Below the pieces are notes generated by a model. It was not told where the DNA came from. It ran no database searches and worked only from the letters and a program-made list of their open reading frames with translations. A DNA stretch of 64,000 nt from Candidatus Roizmanbacteria bacterium (GTDB lineage: Bacteria > Patescibacteriota > Microgenomatia > UBA1406 > GWC2-37-13), in NCBI GenBank assembly GCA_016215445.1, contig JACRJL010000001.1, positions 124,001 to 188,000 on the forward strand, written 5' to 3'. The position numbers and the translations under genes are program-made. Positions within the stretch are counted from its first letter, which is position 1. Each line of letters opens with the position of its first letter. This document shows positions 8,013-14,653 of this stretch, one piece after another.

Positions 8013-8630
8013 ATGAAACTAAACGCCAAGCAGTTACGCGATGTTAGTGAAGAAGAAGTCGCGGTAAAACTCAAAAACATTAAGCGTCGTCCCATCTACT
8101 TCATTCTTGAGAATATATATGATACCTATAATATCGGAGGGTTGTTCCGCCTCGCCGACGCCCTGGCGATTGAAAAGATGTATATCTGCGGAGAGAGTGA
8201 AATACCGCCCAATTCTAGAATAAAGAAAGCCTCAATCGGAACTTATAAGGTTGTGCCTTGGGAATATTGTAAGTCGGCGAAACAAGCTATAGAGTCGTTT
8301 AGATCCGAGACGGAAAAATTTTTATCTCGAGTGAACTCCTCGTCGGAAGAATCCTCCTCGTCAAACATCCACTCTCGAAAAAATTTTCCCGTCTCTTCTC
8401 CAAGAGTAATCGCCGTAGAACAACATGTTACTTCAATTCTTTACACAAAAGCCGACTATAGTTTTCCAATCGCTTTAATATTTGGTAATGAAACATTCGG
8501 TATCACCGAAGAAACCCTCAAATTGGCCGACCAGATTGTCGAAATACCCATGTGGGGAATTAATAAGAGTCTTAATGTAATTGTGTCTGCAGCAGTTGTC
8601 AGTTATTGGTTAGTTTCAGTTAATCTATGA
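8013..8630 (+). CDS. SpoU/TrmH family RNA 2'-O-ribose methyltransferase with in-frame palindromic insert
   Basis: The product of 205 residues shows the three SPOUT motifs: NIGGLFRLADA (about 40-50), IFGNETFGITEE (about 157-167) and IPMWGINKSLNV (about 179-189). It would methylate a ribose in tRNA or rRNA using S-adenosylmethionine as a trefoil-knot dimer. The start MKLNAKQL is chosen because the upstream extension runs through the intergenic palindrome. Between residues about 98 and 127 there is a Ser/Glu-rich insert (SRVNSSSEESSSS) encoded by a long DNA palindrome, placed before the RVIAVEQ strand, where family members normally continue directly. The gene overlaps the next one by ATGA. Confidence 0.85.
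   Translation: MKLNAKQLRDVSEEEVAVKLKNIKRRPIYFILENIYDTYNIGGLFRLADALAIEKMYICGESEIPPNSRIKKASIGTYKVVPWEYCKSAKQAIESFRSETEKFLSRVNSSSEESSSSNIHSRKNFPVSSPRVIAVEQHVTSILYTKADYSFPIALIFGNETFGITEETLKLADQIVEIPMWGINKSLNVIVSAAVVSYWLVSVNL
8307..8395. repeat. Palindromic element inside the SpoU methyltransferase gene
   Basis: The left arm GAGACGGAAAAATTTTTATC with CTCGAGTG is complementary to CACTCTCGAAAAAATTTTCC with CGTCTC. The arms are about 27 bases each, around a core of repeated TCCTCGTC units. The element keeps the reading frame and adds about 30 residues. Its architecture (complex arms with AAATTTTT, GC-rich tip) resembles the intergenic palindromes elsewhere in the window. Confidence 0.75.
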
Positions 8631-9460
8631 TAGAGATACAGGTTCAAGCTGAAACTCCAAAGAAAACTTTAAATCCAAACTTTAAGATTTTTTTTCATCA
8701 GGCATTTGCCGATATCCTACCTCAAGAAAGGGCGAAATTTCTTGTCCATGATTTTAATACCTTAATTACTCCAATAGGACTCGGCGTCGACCTAGCGATC
8801 GAAGGCTTAAAACTGAGTAGGGCGGCTGAAATTAGGCAAGAGACTCACAAAATTCGCTCTAAAGCTAATAGGGGAGATTTGTCGAATCTGACTGAATATT
8901 TAAGAAGTATCGACAAAATTATAGACCTGACAAAAAATATAGATAGCCACGGTGATGAGTTTGTTGAAAAGTATATAAAGCACGTTCCATGGGATAGACG
9001 AGTTGTAAGTAGTTTTATTGATGTGATAAGGTTTTTAAAAAATCCAGGAGATATATTATGGAGTAAGGTACAAGAAGGAAGGGCGACTGTGAAGACAGTT
9101 TTACAGAACGAATTCCCGAAAAACCAGGCAAATATTAATTTAGATAGTGCTCAAGCGGTAGTACTACATAATGTATTCTCGAAGTTTTCTGATTACTTTA
9201 AAGATGTAGAAGTTAAGATCGATGAAGGCGGAGGTATAGTTATTAAAGGTGTATCTAAATTCCCGACCAAGCCATTATATTTTGAACGATACACAAAACT
9301 TCAGAAAGATCGTACAGTTCCAACTAAAGAAGACATTTTAAATAACAATGGCATAAATTTTAGTAATGGTTTATTTATGGCTGAACTTTTATGCCTGGCA
9401 TCAAATAGGGAAATATCGATCTCCTATAATGGAGATTTGGCAGTCCTTCAAATAAAGTAA
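8627..9460 (+). CDS. Hypothetical protein, possible degenerate GHKL (HATPase-like) fold
   Basis: A 277-residue soluble protein translationally coupled (ATGA overlap) to the SpoU methyltransferase. The N-terminal 170 residues look helical. The C-terminal 100 residues have an order that loosely matches a histidine-kinase ATPase domain: a helix SAQAVVLHNVFSKFS in the N-box position, EVKIDEGGGIVIKG like the strand and D-box region, and a late SNGLFMAELLCLASN followed by SYNGDLAVLQIK, like the G2 box and last strand. Key Asn, Asp and Gly residues are only partly present, so ATP binding is doubtful. No family is recognised with confidence, and the fold suggestion is inference. Confidence 0.5.
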   Translation: MIEIQVQAETPKKTLNPNFKIFFHQAFADILPQERAKFLVHDFNTLITPIGLGVDLAIEGLKLSRAAEIRQETHKIRSKANRGDLSNLTEYLRSIDKIIDLTKNIDSHGDEFVEKYIKHVPWDRRVVSSFIDVIRFLKNPGDILWSKVQEGRATVKTVLQNEFPKNQANINLDSAQAVVLHNVFSKFSDYFKDVEVKIDEGGGIVIKGVSKFPTKPLYFERYTKLQKDRTVPTKEDILNNNGINFSNGLFMAELLCLASNREISISYNGDLAVLQIK

Positions 9461-9483
9461 TTGAGGCAAAATAAATAAATCTT

Positions 9484-9602
9484 CATAGGTTTTTATATAG
9501 GTCAATATTATTAGCTTCAAAATACCCCTTGACAAAGTAAAAAATATCCTTTATTGTTTAATTATAGGATAGTTATTAAAAGTTTAAAATAAAAACCTAT
9601 GA
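9484..9602. repeat. 13-bp inverted repeats bracketing a promoter
   Basis: CATAGGTTTTTAT (9484-9496) and its exact complement ATAAAAACCTATG (9590-9602) flank the promoter at 9529-9557. They could be an operator pair or the ends of a small element. Confidence 0.5.
9529..9557 (+). promoter_or_regulatory. Promoter of a small intergenic transcript
   Basis: TTGACA (9529-9534), 17 bases, TATTGT (9552-9557). The expected start is near 9564. No long ORF follows before the terminator at 9726. Confidence 0.6.
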
Positions 9603-9769
9603 GAGAAAAAATAACGCTTCATTTTGAAGAAGAAAACTTTTCTCAAGGAATGTGGTCTGGTTAAATGAGGCAAATAAACTTAGATGTTAGAGTAAAGCAG
9701 ATTTTCTAACATTTAACCCATACGCCGCCGAGTCCAACGAACTTATCCGAGGACCCGGCGCGTTTTTTT
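9564..9769 (+). ncRNA. Candidate small RNA of about 200 nt (with possible 21-codon ORF)
   Basis: Between a good promoter and a strong intrinsic terminator lie about 200 bases with no standard gene. They contain an ATG ORF at 9600-9665 (MREKITLHFEEENFSQGMWS then G and stop) without a Shine-Dalgarno, and a hairpin TGTTAGA/TCTAACA near 9683-9711. Either a small regulatory RNA or a short peptide gene is possible. The hydrolase gene downstream starts 150 bases after the terminator, so this is probably a separate unit. Confidence 0.4.
9726..9769 (+). terminator. Intrinsic terminator
   Basis: CGCCG.GTCC pairs with GGAC.CGGCG (one A-C mismatch) around an unpaired loop, followed by CG and seven T. 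It ends the small transcript. Confidence 0.75.
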
Positions 9770-9921
9770 GTCTCGGGACAAAACCGAAGGTTTTTTCCCG
9801 ACGATTTTCCTTAATTGTATCGCGGCTATTCACTTGCATAGTCACGCCGCGATAATTATATTTCTTTTTTAATCGAGATAAGACAGAGGTACGTTTTCGA
9901 TTATTTGTATATCATTAGCTT
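9770..9921. repeat. Two palindromes between terminator and hydrolase gene
   Basis: TCGGGA-AAAACC/GGTTTT-CCCGA (about 9773-9802) and ATCGCGGC-AT/AT-GCCGCGAT (about 9819-9853) are compact hairpins of repeat-like type. The remaining bases up to the hydrolase ATG hold only a weak TATATC/TATCAT -10 candidate. Confidence 0.5.
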
Positions 9922-10737
9922 ATGGGTAAGACTTTAAAAAGCTTTGACGGCACGAAAATTTATTACGAAACAATGGGTGATCATTATAAGGCCAGATCGT
10001 TAATCTTTTTGCACGGTTTGGGAGGCGATTTGACGGCTTGGAATGAGGAAAGGCTCAATCTCTATAAACATGGTTATTCTTCAGTCGCGGTTGACTTGAG
10101 AGCCCATGGGCTATCAGACAGACCGGGAAAAAGGGAAAGCTATTCTCTTCAGAATTTTGCCCAAGACATAAAAGAACTTATAAACAAAGAAAAAATTATA
10201 AAGCCAATTATAGTTGGTCACTGTTTCGGTGGCATGGTGGCAATGACACTTGTTGGACAGTACCCTGAAATAGCCAAAGCTATGATTTTGGTTGATACGA
10301 ACTATAAATCTCCATTTTTGAGTCATCTTTTCCTCGTTAATTACCCATTGCATCACATTTTTTATCTAGCTGAGAAAATAGTCCCGGGTTTCCATTTGTC
10401 AGGCCATAGGGATTTCAGGAAATATAAAAATAACGGTGACTATAATCTTATAAGGATTGCTACTGATATCGCTGGTGTATCTTTAAAAAACTACATGATG
10501 GTATTTGAAAAATTTATGGATTTCAATGCTTCAGACTGGCTTGGAAAGATAACTATTCCGACATTGGTAATCGAAGGCAATAACGACTCTGTTTTCCCAC
10601 CAGAGGTTGCCAGAGCGCTCCACAAGAGAATAATAAAATCCCGGATCCATTTCATAAAAAACGCCAATCATATTCTTCTTACCAATAATCCAAAGGAGTT
10701 GAGCCAGGCGATCTTGAACTTTATTAGAATGGTTTAA
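9922..10737 (+). CDS. Alpha/beta-fold hydrolase with cysteine nucleophile
   Basis: The 271-residue protein has the oxyanion-hole motif FLHGLGGDLTAW (29-40), the nucleophile elbow VGHCFGGMVAM with Cys at 101, an acid candidate in VIEGNNDSVFPPE (about 221) and a catalytic His in NANHILLTNN (about 250). Most relatives use Ser in GHSFGG; a Cys is known in dienelactone hydrolase-type members of this fold. The substrate cannot be read from the sequence. It is not obviously in an operon and converges with the hydrogenase-like gene, overlapping it by four bases. Confidence 0.85.
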   Translation: MGKTLKSFDGTKIYYETMGDHYKARSLIFLHGLGGDLTAWNEERLNLYKHGYSSVAVDLRAHGLSDRPGKRESYSLQNFAQDIKELINKEKIIKPIIVGHCFGGMVAMTLVGQYPEIAKAMILVDTNYKSPFLSHLFLVNYPLHHIFYLAEKIVPGFHLSGHRDFRKYKNNGDYNLIRIATDIAGVSLKNYMMVFEKFMDFNASDWLGKITIPTLVIEGNNDSVFPPEVARALHKRIIKSRIHFIKNANHILLTNNPKELSQAILNFIRMV

Positions 10738-11516
10738 GAGTGGGCGTAGGCAGTGATTTTATCCTTACGTTCCTGGATTTTTAGATTACTCGCTATACCA
10801 GGACCCATAATGCAACCGCCTTCGCAGAAAAGAACGTCAAGGAGGCGGATTTTTTTATTCTGTTCAAATTCTGTGAGCGCTGCTTCCATGTTTTTTACTC
10901 CGGAAACAACTCTGATCTCATCTTCCTTAAGGAGGTTTCGGGCTCCAGAAGAGTCTGTAAGTCCACCATCGATTGGATAGATTCGGGTCGATGACTCTGA
11001 TAGGTCAAAGGACGAATAAGTTTCATAAGTCTTATTAGACTCATTGGAAAAATGGCTAAAAACCTGATCGAGCTCTCTGTAAGTCAGTACTAATATATTC
11101 AAGTCTGGTCGATCTTGGGAAGATTCGAGTTTTTTCAAAAGACAGGGGCCGATAAAAACAGGTTGGTGTTCAGGCCACTTTTTTTTGACAATTCCAGCTG
11201 TCGCCACCATCGGTGAGTCAACCTCAAAGGCGACATAATGCAGTAAATCAGGGTGTTTTGTCCTCATATATCTGACAAAACTGGAGCAGGGACTGGTTAT
11301 AAAGCGAGTATGAGGGTTGTTTTTTAGGATGGAAACCGCTTGACGGTTGGTCTCTTTGGCGCCGACGGCGACTTCAACGACATAGGTAAAACCGATTGAT
11401 TTTAATTTGGAGACAATTGTTTTCGGGTCGTACATAATGGGGAAGGAGGGAGCGATCATAGCCACCAATTTTGCTTTTTGTTTAAGGAGAGTAATTAACT
11501 TGTCAGAATCGGACAT
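10734..11516 (-). CDS. [FeFe]-hydrogenase large-subunit-like domain protein, truncated form
   Basis: The 260 residues correspond only to the H-cluster domain of iron hydrogenases. Matching motifs are TSPCSSFVRYM (Cys 77), FIGPCLLKK (Cys 125), DGGLTDSSGARNLL, where HydA has GGVMEAALR, and FCEGGCIMGPG (Cys 231 and 235). These give the four cysteines that hold the 4Fe-4S part of the H-cluster. The N-terminal ferredoxin domains and the small-subunit tail are absent, and no HydE, HydF or HydG is in the window. ATG 11516 is preferred over a TTG seven codons earlier inside a palindromic repeat. Catalysis of H2 chemistry, a sensory role or another FeS function are all open. Confidence 0.7.
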   Translation of the reverse strand: MSDSDKLITLLKQKAKLVAMIAPSFPIMYDPKTIVSKLKSIGFTYVVEVAVGAKETNRQAVSILKNNPHTRFITSPCSSFVRYMRTKHPDLLHYVAFEVDSPMVATAGIVKKKWPEHQPVFIGPCLLKKLESSQDRPDLNILVLTYRELDQVFSHFSNESNKTYETYSSFDLSESSTRIYPIDGGLTDSSGARNLLKEDEIRVVSGVKNMEAALTEFEQNKKIRLLDVLFCEGGCIMGPGIASNLKIQERKDKITAYAHS

Positions 11517-11520
11517 ATTA

Positions 11521-11650
11521 TTAAAGCTCGATAGCAAAATCTTTTAATTATGTTGCGGGGCCTGTCTCGGGTTCATTCCCGCCTGTGCTCGCTTCGAAAA
11601 AGACCCCTCGACTGCGCGCCGTCGGGACCCCTTTCCCCTCGACACCCGCA
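11521..11650. repeat. Palindromic repeat element upstream of the hydrogenase-like gene
   Basis: It begins AAAGCTCGATAGCAAAAT, like the left end of the 80-bp palindrome family. It continues with TTGCGGG and ends CCCGCAATATTAATG, so the arms pair. The core contains GTGCTCGCTTCG (shared with the element at 31856) and several short GC hairpins. It fills the gap between two minus-strand genes. Confidence 0.6.
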
Positions 11651-11653
11651 ATA

Positions 11654-12157
11654 TTAATGATTTTTAATAAGTTTGTTTATTCCCAAAAACAAAATTCCTC
11701 CGAAAATTGCGGTAAAGAACTGAAACAGTCCCATGGCAGTTAAGAATATCTGTGGAACAATCGATAGTTTAAAAAAAACAAATGCAAAAATAAATAGGAA
11801 CAATGATTTCAAAAGGGCACTAAGTATCATCCCGACGAAGGTCGGATTCTTTTTATATGTAGAGATAAGAATAAAATTTCCGATCCAGATAAAAGGGAGA
11901 AAATAGGCTAAAAAAGGGGTAAACTTTCCGAAAACCAATCCGTTTAGGAGAGCGGCAATACTCGGTAAAAAAATAACAGCCGATGAAGTACGTTTAGATG
12001 AATAAGCCGCTGATAGAAACAGAAAACAGTTGACAAGGCTGCCTGTCAAAATCTGAGGTCCGGAGACGAAAAAGGGGATTATAAAAGCTAAAACAGGCAA
12101 CACGAGATTTAATGAGGAAAGAGCTGTTTTATCAATAGTAACTGTTTCGGTTTTCAT
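11654..12157 (-). CDS. Polytopic membrane protein (ECF S-component-like)
   Basis: 167 residues with five or six membrane helices (PVLAFIIPFFVSG, NCFLFLSAAYSS, AVIFLPSIAALLNG, FLAYFLPFIWIGNFILI, LLKSLFLFIFAFVFF and a last helix from FFTAIFGGILFLGI). Length and the pattern of short helical hairpins resemble the substrate-binding S subunit of ECF transporters, but no ligand-specific motif is seen. It lies upstream of the hydrogenase-like gene in the same direction, separated by a palindromic element, so the two may form one unit. Confidence 0.5.
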   Translation of the reverse strand: MKTETVTIDKTALSSLNLVLPVLAFIIPFFVSGPQILTGSLVNCFLFLSAAYSSKRTSSAVIFLPSIAALLNGLVFGKFTPFLAYFLPFIWIGNFILISTYKKNPTFVGMILSALLKSLFLFIFAFVFFKLSIVPQIFLTAMGLFQFFTAIFGGILFLGINKLIKNH

Positions 12158-12271
12158 GTTAATTTCATTATATCAACTTTATTCTTACTTTTTTCTTACC
12201 GGTTTTTTATTTTGTTCTTAATCTAGTTTTTTATTTTATTGATTATTAAAAATTATAATTCGAGAATTTCT

Positions 12272-12421
12272 ATGTTTATAAAACCAGTATCTTTCAAAGC
12301 AAACGTTTCTCTTGGATATAAATATAAATTTAACCTAAAACAAAAGCGCCCCATCACGATCCTGCAAAAACTAGCCCGGATGGAAAATATCCGCAAAGCG
12401 CAGGCGGAAAGGTGGGGTTAA
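12272..12421 (+). CDS. Small basic protein, 49 residues
   Basis: Starts at ATG 12272 (MFIKPVSFKANVSLGYKYKF), 12 bases after a TATAAT (12254-12259). An upstream TTG would precede the promoter start point and is rejected. It is rich in Lys and Arg, with a helical end (ILQKLARMENIRKAQAERWG). The next gene follows after 17 bases with a strong Shine-Dalgarno that begins right after this stop, implying co-transcription. No family is recognised; nucleic-acid or ribosome contact is only a guess from charge. Confidence 0.5.
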   Translation: MFIKPVSFKANVSLGYKYKFNLKQKRPITILQKLARMENIRKAQAERWG

Positions 12422-12438
12422 GGAAGGGAGGTGAAAAA

Positions 12439-12747
12439 ATGAAGGCAAACGTCAAAAATAAAGAAGAAGGATTTTTTAGAATCGTCGTCAGGCCAAAAAA
12501 TGATTTTATAACCTTTCGTATGGATGATGTTGGAGAAAAAGGCCATATTGAGAGGTTGGCTGGAAAAAGAGATAGTGGCAGTTGGGATACACATGCCTGG
12601 TTGATAAATAAAAACGATGCTCACGTAAAAGATCATACTTTGGTACCTGATACCGAACACGCCCGCCATATTCTCAAGAACCTTGGATCAAGACCTCAAT
12701 GGATAAAAGAAGATATTTTTAAAGCCAGACCGGAAAAACATCCTTGA
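12439..12747 (+). CDS. Conserved-looking hypothetical protein, 102 residues
   Basis: The start at 12439 is set by GGGAGGTGA eight bases upstream, one of the few strong ribosome-binding sites in this window. The protein is soluble and compact, with a beta-rich first half (GFFRIVVRPKNDFITFRMDD), a centre RDSGSWDTHAWLINKNDAHV and a helical end with DTEHARHILKNLG. It has no cysteines or signal peptide. I do not recognise it; pairing with the upstream small basic protein suggests a shared job. Confidence 0.6.
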   Translation: MKANVKNKEEGFFRIVVRPKNDFITFRMDDVGEKGHIERLAGKRDSGSWDTHAWLINKNDAHVKDHTLVPDTEHARHILKNLGSRPQWIKEDIFKARPEKHP

Positions 12748-12833
12748 TAATTAACTATCTACATAATTTGAACAGTTTGGTTTTAAACACTATAGGATCC
12801 GTATAGAAGTTTCACCAAGCCCCAAAATCAATG

Positions 12834-12906
12834 GGTGACTGACGGGACTTGAACCCGCAACATTCGCCTCCACAGGGCGACGCTCTGCCATTGAGCTACA
12901 GTCACC
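12834..12906 (-). tRNA. tRNA-His (GTG)
   Basis: Read on the minus strand: acceptor GTGACTG/CAGTCAC, D arm GCTC/GAGC, anticodon stem TCGCC/GGCGA with loop CTGTGGA (anticodon GTG), and T arm GCGGG/CCCGT with TTCAAGT. The extra G at -1, opposite C73, is the histidine identity element and is encoded. CCA is not encoded. Confidence 0.95.
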
Positions 12907-12961
12907 AATGCTCTAATTATACCTAATTAATAAATTATTTTTTTGTATAATTTGAAATGTT

Positions 12962-13033
12962 GCCCTGATAGTTTAGTGGTAAAACAAACCCTTGGTAAGG
13001 GTTAGACTGTGAGTTCGATTCTCACTCAGGGCT
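12962..13033 (+). tRNA. tRNA-Thr (GGT)
   Basis: Acceptor GCCCTGA/TCAGGGC, D arm GTTT/AAAC, anticodon stem AACCC/GGGTT with loop TTGGTAA (anticodon GGT), T arm GTGAG/CTCAC with TTCGATT. Discriminator T, no encoded CCA. A TATAAT at 12946-12951 lies just upstream. Confidence 0.95.
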
Positions 13034-13052
13034 CAGGTGATATAATACTTTC

Positions 13053-13952
13053 ATGCCAGCAGCAGGGGAAGCAGGTAGACTACTTAATGAGCCGTCCGGT
13101 TTATACAAGGAGACCTTACAAAAATTAGGAAGTAATCTGACTTTTGAAATTTTTCCTCTTGAAGATTCAGCCCCGATTCTCGCTAGTTTTCCTTCCGGGT
13201 CAAAATTGGCTGTTTCCAGTTGGCATAGAATTGGTCCCTCGAGGATGCTAAAAGCTTCAAGACAAGCCTTAGAGATGGGCATAGATGTTACCCCAAATGT
13301 TGCCGCCCGCTCAATTACTAATAAGGGTGTTTTGCGTGAAATCGGGGCTTTGCTGGAAAGGACAAAAAAAGCCTTGATTGTGGGCGGAGACAATGCTGAA
13401 TCGGCTGGGGCATGGGGATCTTCCCAGAAACTTTTAGTGAAGTTGAAAAAACTTAAACTTCTACCTGAGGAAATCTTTGTCGCCGGCCATCCTGAAGGTT
13501 TGAAAAAGGAATTGAATATTTCAGACGACCAACTAATCGAAGAGTTAAAGCTAAAACAAAGATTCGCCGAAAAAAATAAAATTGGAATGACAATTATTAC
13601 TCAGATGTGTTTGAGCGCGGAAAAGACGATTGCTTGGATAAAAAAAATCAGGCAGGAAGGAATCAAGGCTCCGATAATAATCGGATTACCCGGAACTACC
13701 AAACTGTCAAGAATAATGAGATTTTTTAGCGAGATAGGATTCGCTGACTCTTTAGAAATTTTGGGATCACAATCTGAATTGGCAATGGAAATGGCAGCTA
13801 AGTCCATACTGGGATTCAGTCCAGAAGTGTTAGTAGAGAAGATAGTAAAACAGTTGGTTGAAGAAAAAACTGATCTAGGTGTGATTGGTTTTCGAATCTT
13901 TACTTTCAACGACCTGGAAGATTCATTAAATCTTCAGAATTTTTTTAATTGA
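13053..13952 (+). CDS. Methylenetetrahydrofolate reductase-like TIM-barrel protein
   Basis: A protein of 299 residues with the MTHFR-like sequence order: FEIFPLEDSAP near the N-terminus (strand 1), ALIVGGDNAESAGAW around 108-122, IFVAGHPEG about 141-149, GMTIITQMCLSAEKTIAW about 179-196, and APIIIGLPG about 207-215. MTHFR reduces methylene-THF to methyl-THF with FAD; the His-Pro-Glu-Gly and QMC...A positions match flavin and folate contacts of that family. The N-terminal catalytic Glu region is altered, so a relative with another substrate is possible. A TATAAT nine bases before the ATG points to a leaderless transcript starting just after tRNA-Thr. Confidence 0.65.
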   Translation: MPAAGEAGRLLNEPSGLYKETLQKLGSNLTFEIFPLEDSAPILASFPSGSKLAVSSWHRIGPSRMLKASRQALEMGIDVTPNVAARSITNKGVLREIGALLERTKKALIVGGDNAESAGAWGSSQKLLVKLKKLKLLPEEIFVAGHPEGLKKELNISDDQLIEELKLKQRFAEKNKIGMTIITQMCLSAEKTIAWIKKIRQEGIKAPIIIGLPGTTKLSRIMRFFSEIGFADSLEILGSQSELAMEMAAKSILGFSPEVLVEKIVKQLVEEKTDLGVIGFRIFTFNDLEDSLNLQNFFN

Positions 13953-13977
13953 TATTGACAGAAAAATTTGCTATTCT
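13949..13977 (+). promoter_or_regulatory. Promoter of the metallo-hydrolase gene
   Basis: TTGATA (13949-13954), 17 bases, TATTCT (13972-13977), with the ATG at 13989, so the 5' leader would be only about five bases long. Confidence 0.55.
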
Positions 13978-13988
13978 AAGGAACACTT

Positions 13989-14651
13989 ATGGAGATAAAA
14001 TATTTAGGGCATGCTTCATTTCTAATTAAAACCAAAACTGCTAAAGTTGTTACTGATCCCTACGACTCCGAGATGGTTGGCATGAAGTTTCCCAAAGTTG
14101 AGGCCGATATAGTTACTGTTTCTCATCATCATCATGACCACGATCAGACTGATCTGATTCCTTTGCCTCCAACAGGCGCGCCGCCTTTGATCATTGATAT
14201 GGCGGGTGAATTTGAAAAGATGGGAGTGAGAGTCTTTGGCTATAAAAGTTTTCACGACGATAAGAAAGGTGAAGAAAGAGGTGAGAATATCTTGTATAAA
14301 TTTGAAGCCGAAGGAATTTCCGTTCTTCATTGCGGAGACCTGGGTTTTGTTCCTGATGACAGTTTTCTTGACAGCATTGGTGACGTTGATATACTGCTCG
14401 TACCAACTGGTGGTTTTTTTACAGTTGATTCGTCACAGGCGGCCGAACTGGTTAAAAAAATCGAACCTTCAATCGTAATCCCAATGCATTTCAACCAGCC
14501 TAAATTGAATCAAAAAAATTTCGGGCAACTCGAAAAAGTAGAAGAATTTACCAAAAAATTCGGCCTGGAAAAACCAGTCCCTCTCCCCAAACTAGTTTAT
14601 AAAAAAGAGGAAATTGAAGAGGAGATGAAAGTAGTAGTTTTGGAAATATAA
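13989..14651 (+). CDS. Metallo-beta-lactamase-fold hydrolase (UlaG-like)
   Basis: 220 residues with the MBL-fold metal sites: VSHHHHDHDQTD (about 44-55), the HCGDLG strand (about 117-122) and IPMHFN (about 162-167). N-terminal IKYLGHASFLIKT is typical of the UlaG or YfiR-like class of predicted Zn-dependent hydrolases, which act on phosphodiester or lactone bonds. The exact substrate is unknown. The gene is 2 bases upstream of dnaB and in the same direction, so both are likely on one transcript. Confidence 0.85.
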   Translation: MEIKYLGHASFLIKTKTAKVVTDPYDSEMVGMKFPKVEADIVTVSHHHHDHDQTDLIPLPPTGAPPLIIDMAGEFEKMGVRVFGYKSFHDDKKGEERGENILYKFEAEGISVLHCGDLGFVPDDSFLDSIGDVDILLVPTGGFFTVDSSQAAELVKKIEPSIVIPMHFNQPKLNQKNFGQLEKVEEFTKKFGLEKPVPLPKLVYKKEEIEEEMKVVVLEI

Positions 14652-14653
14652 TT

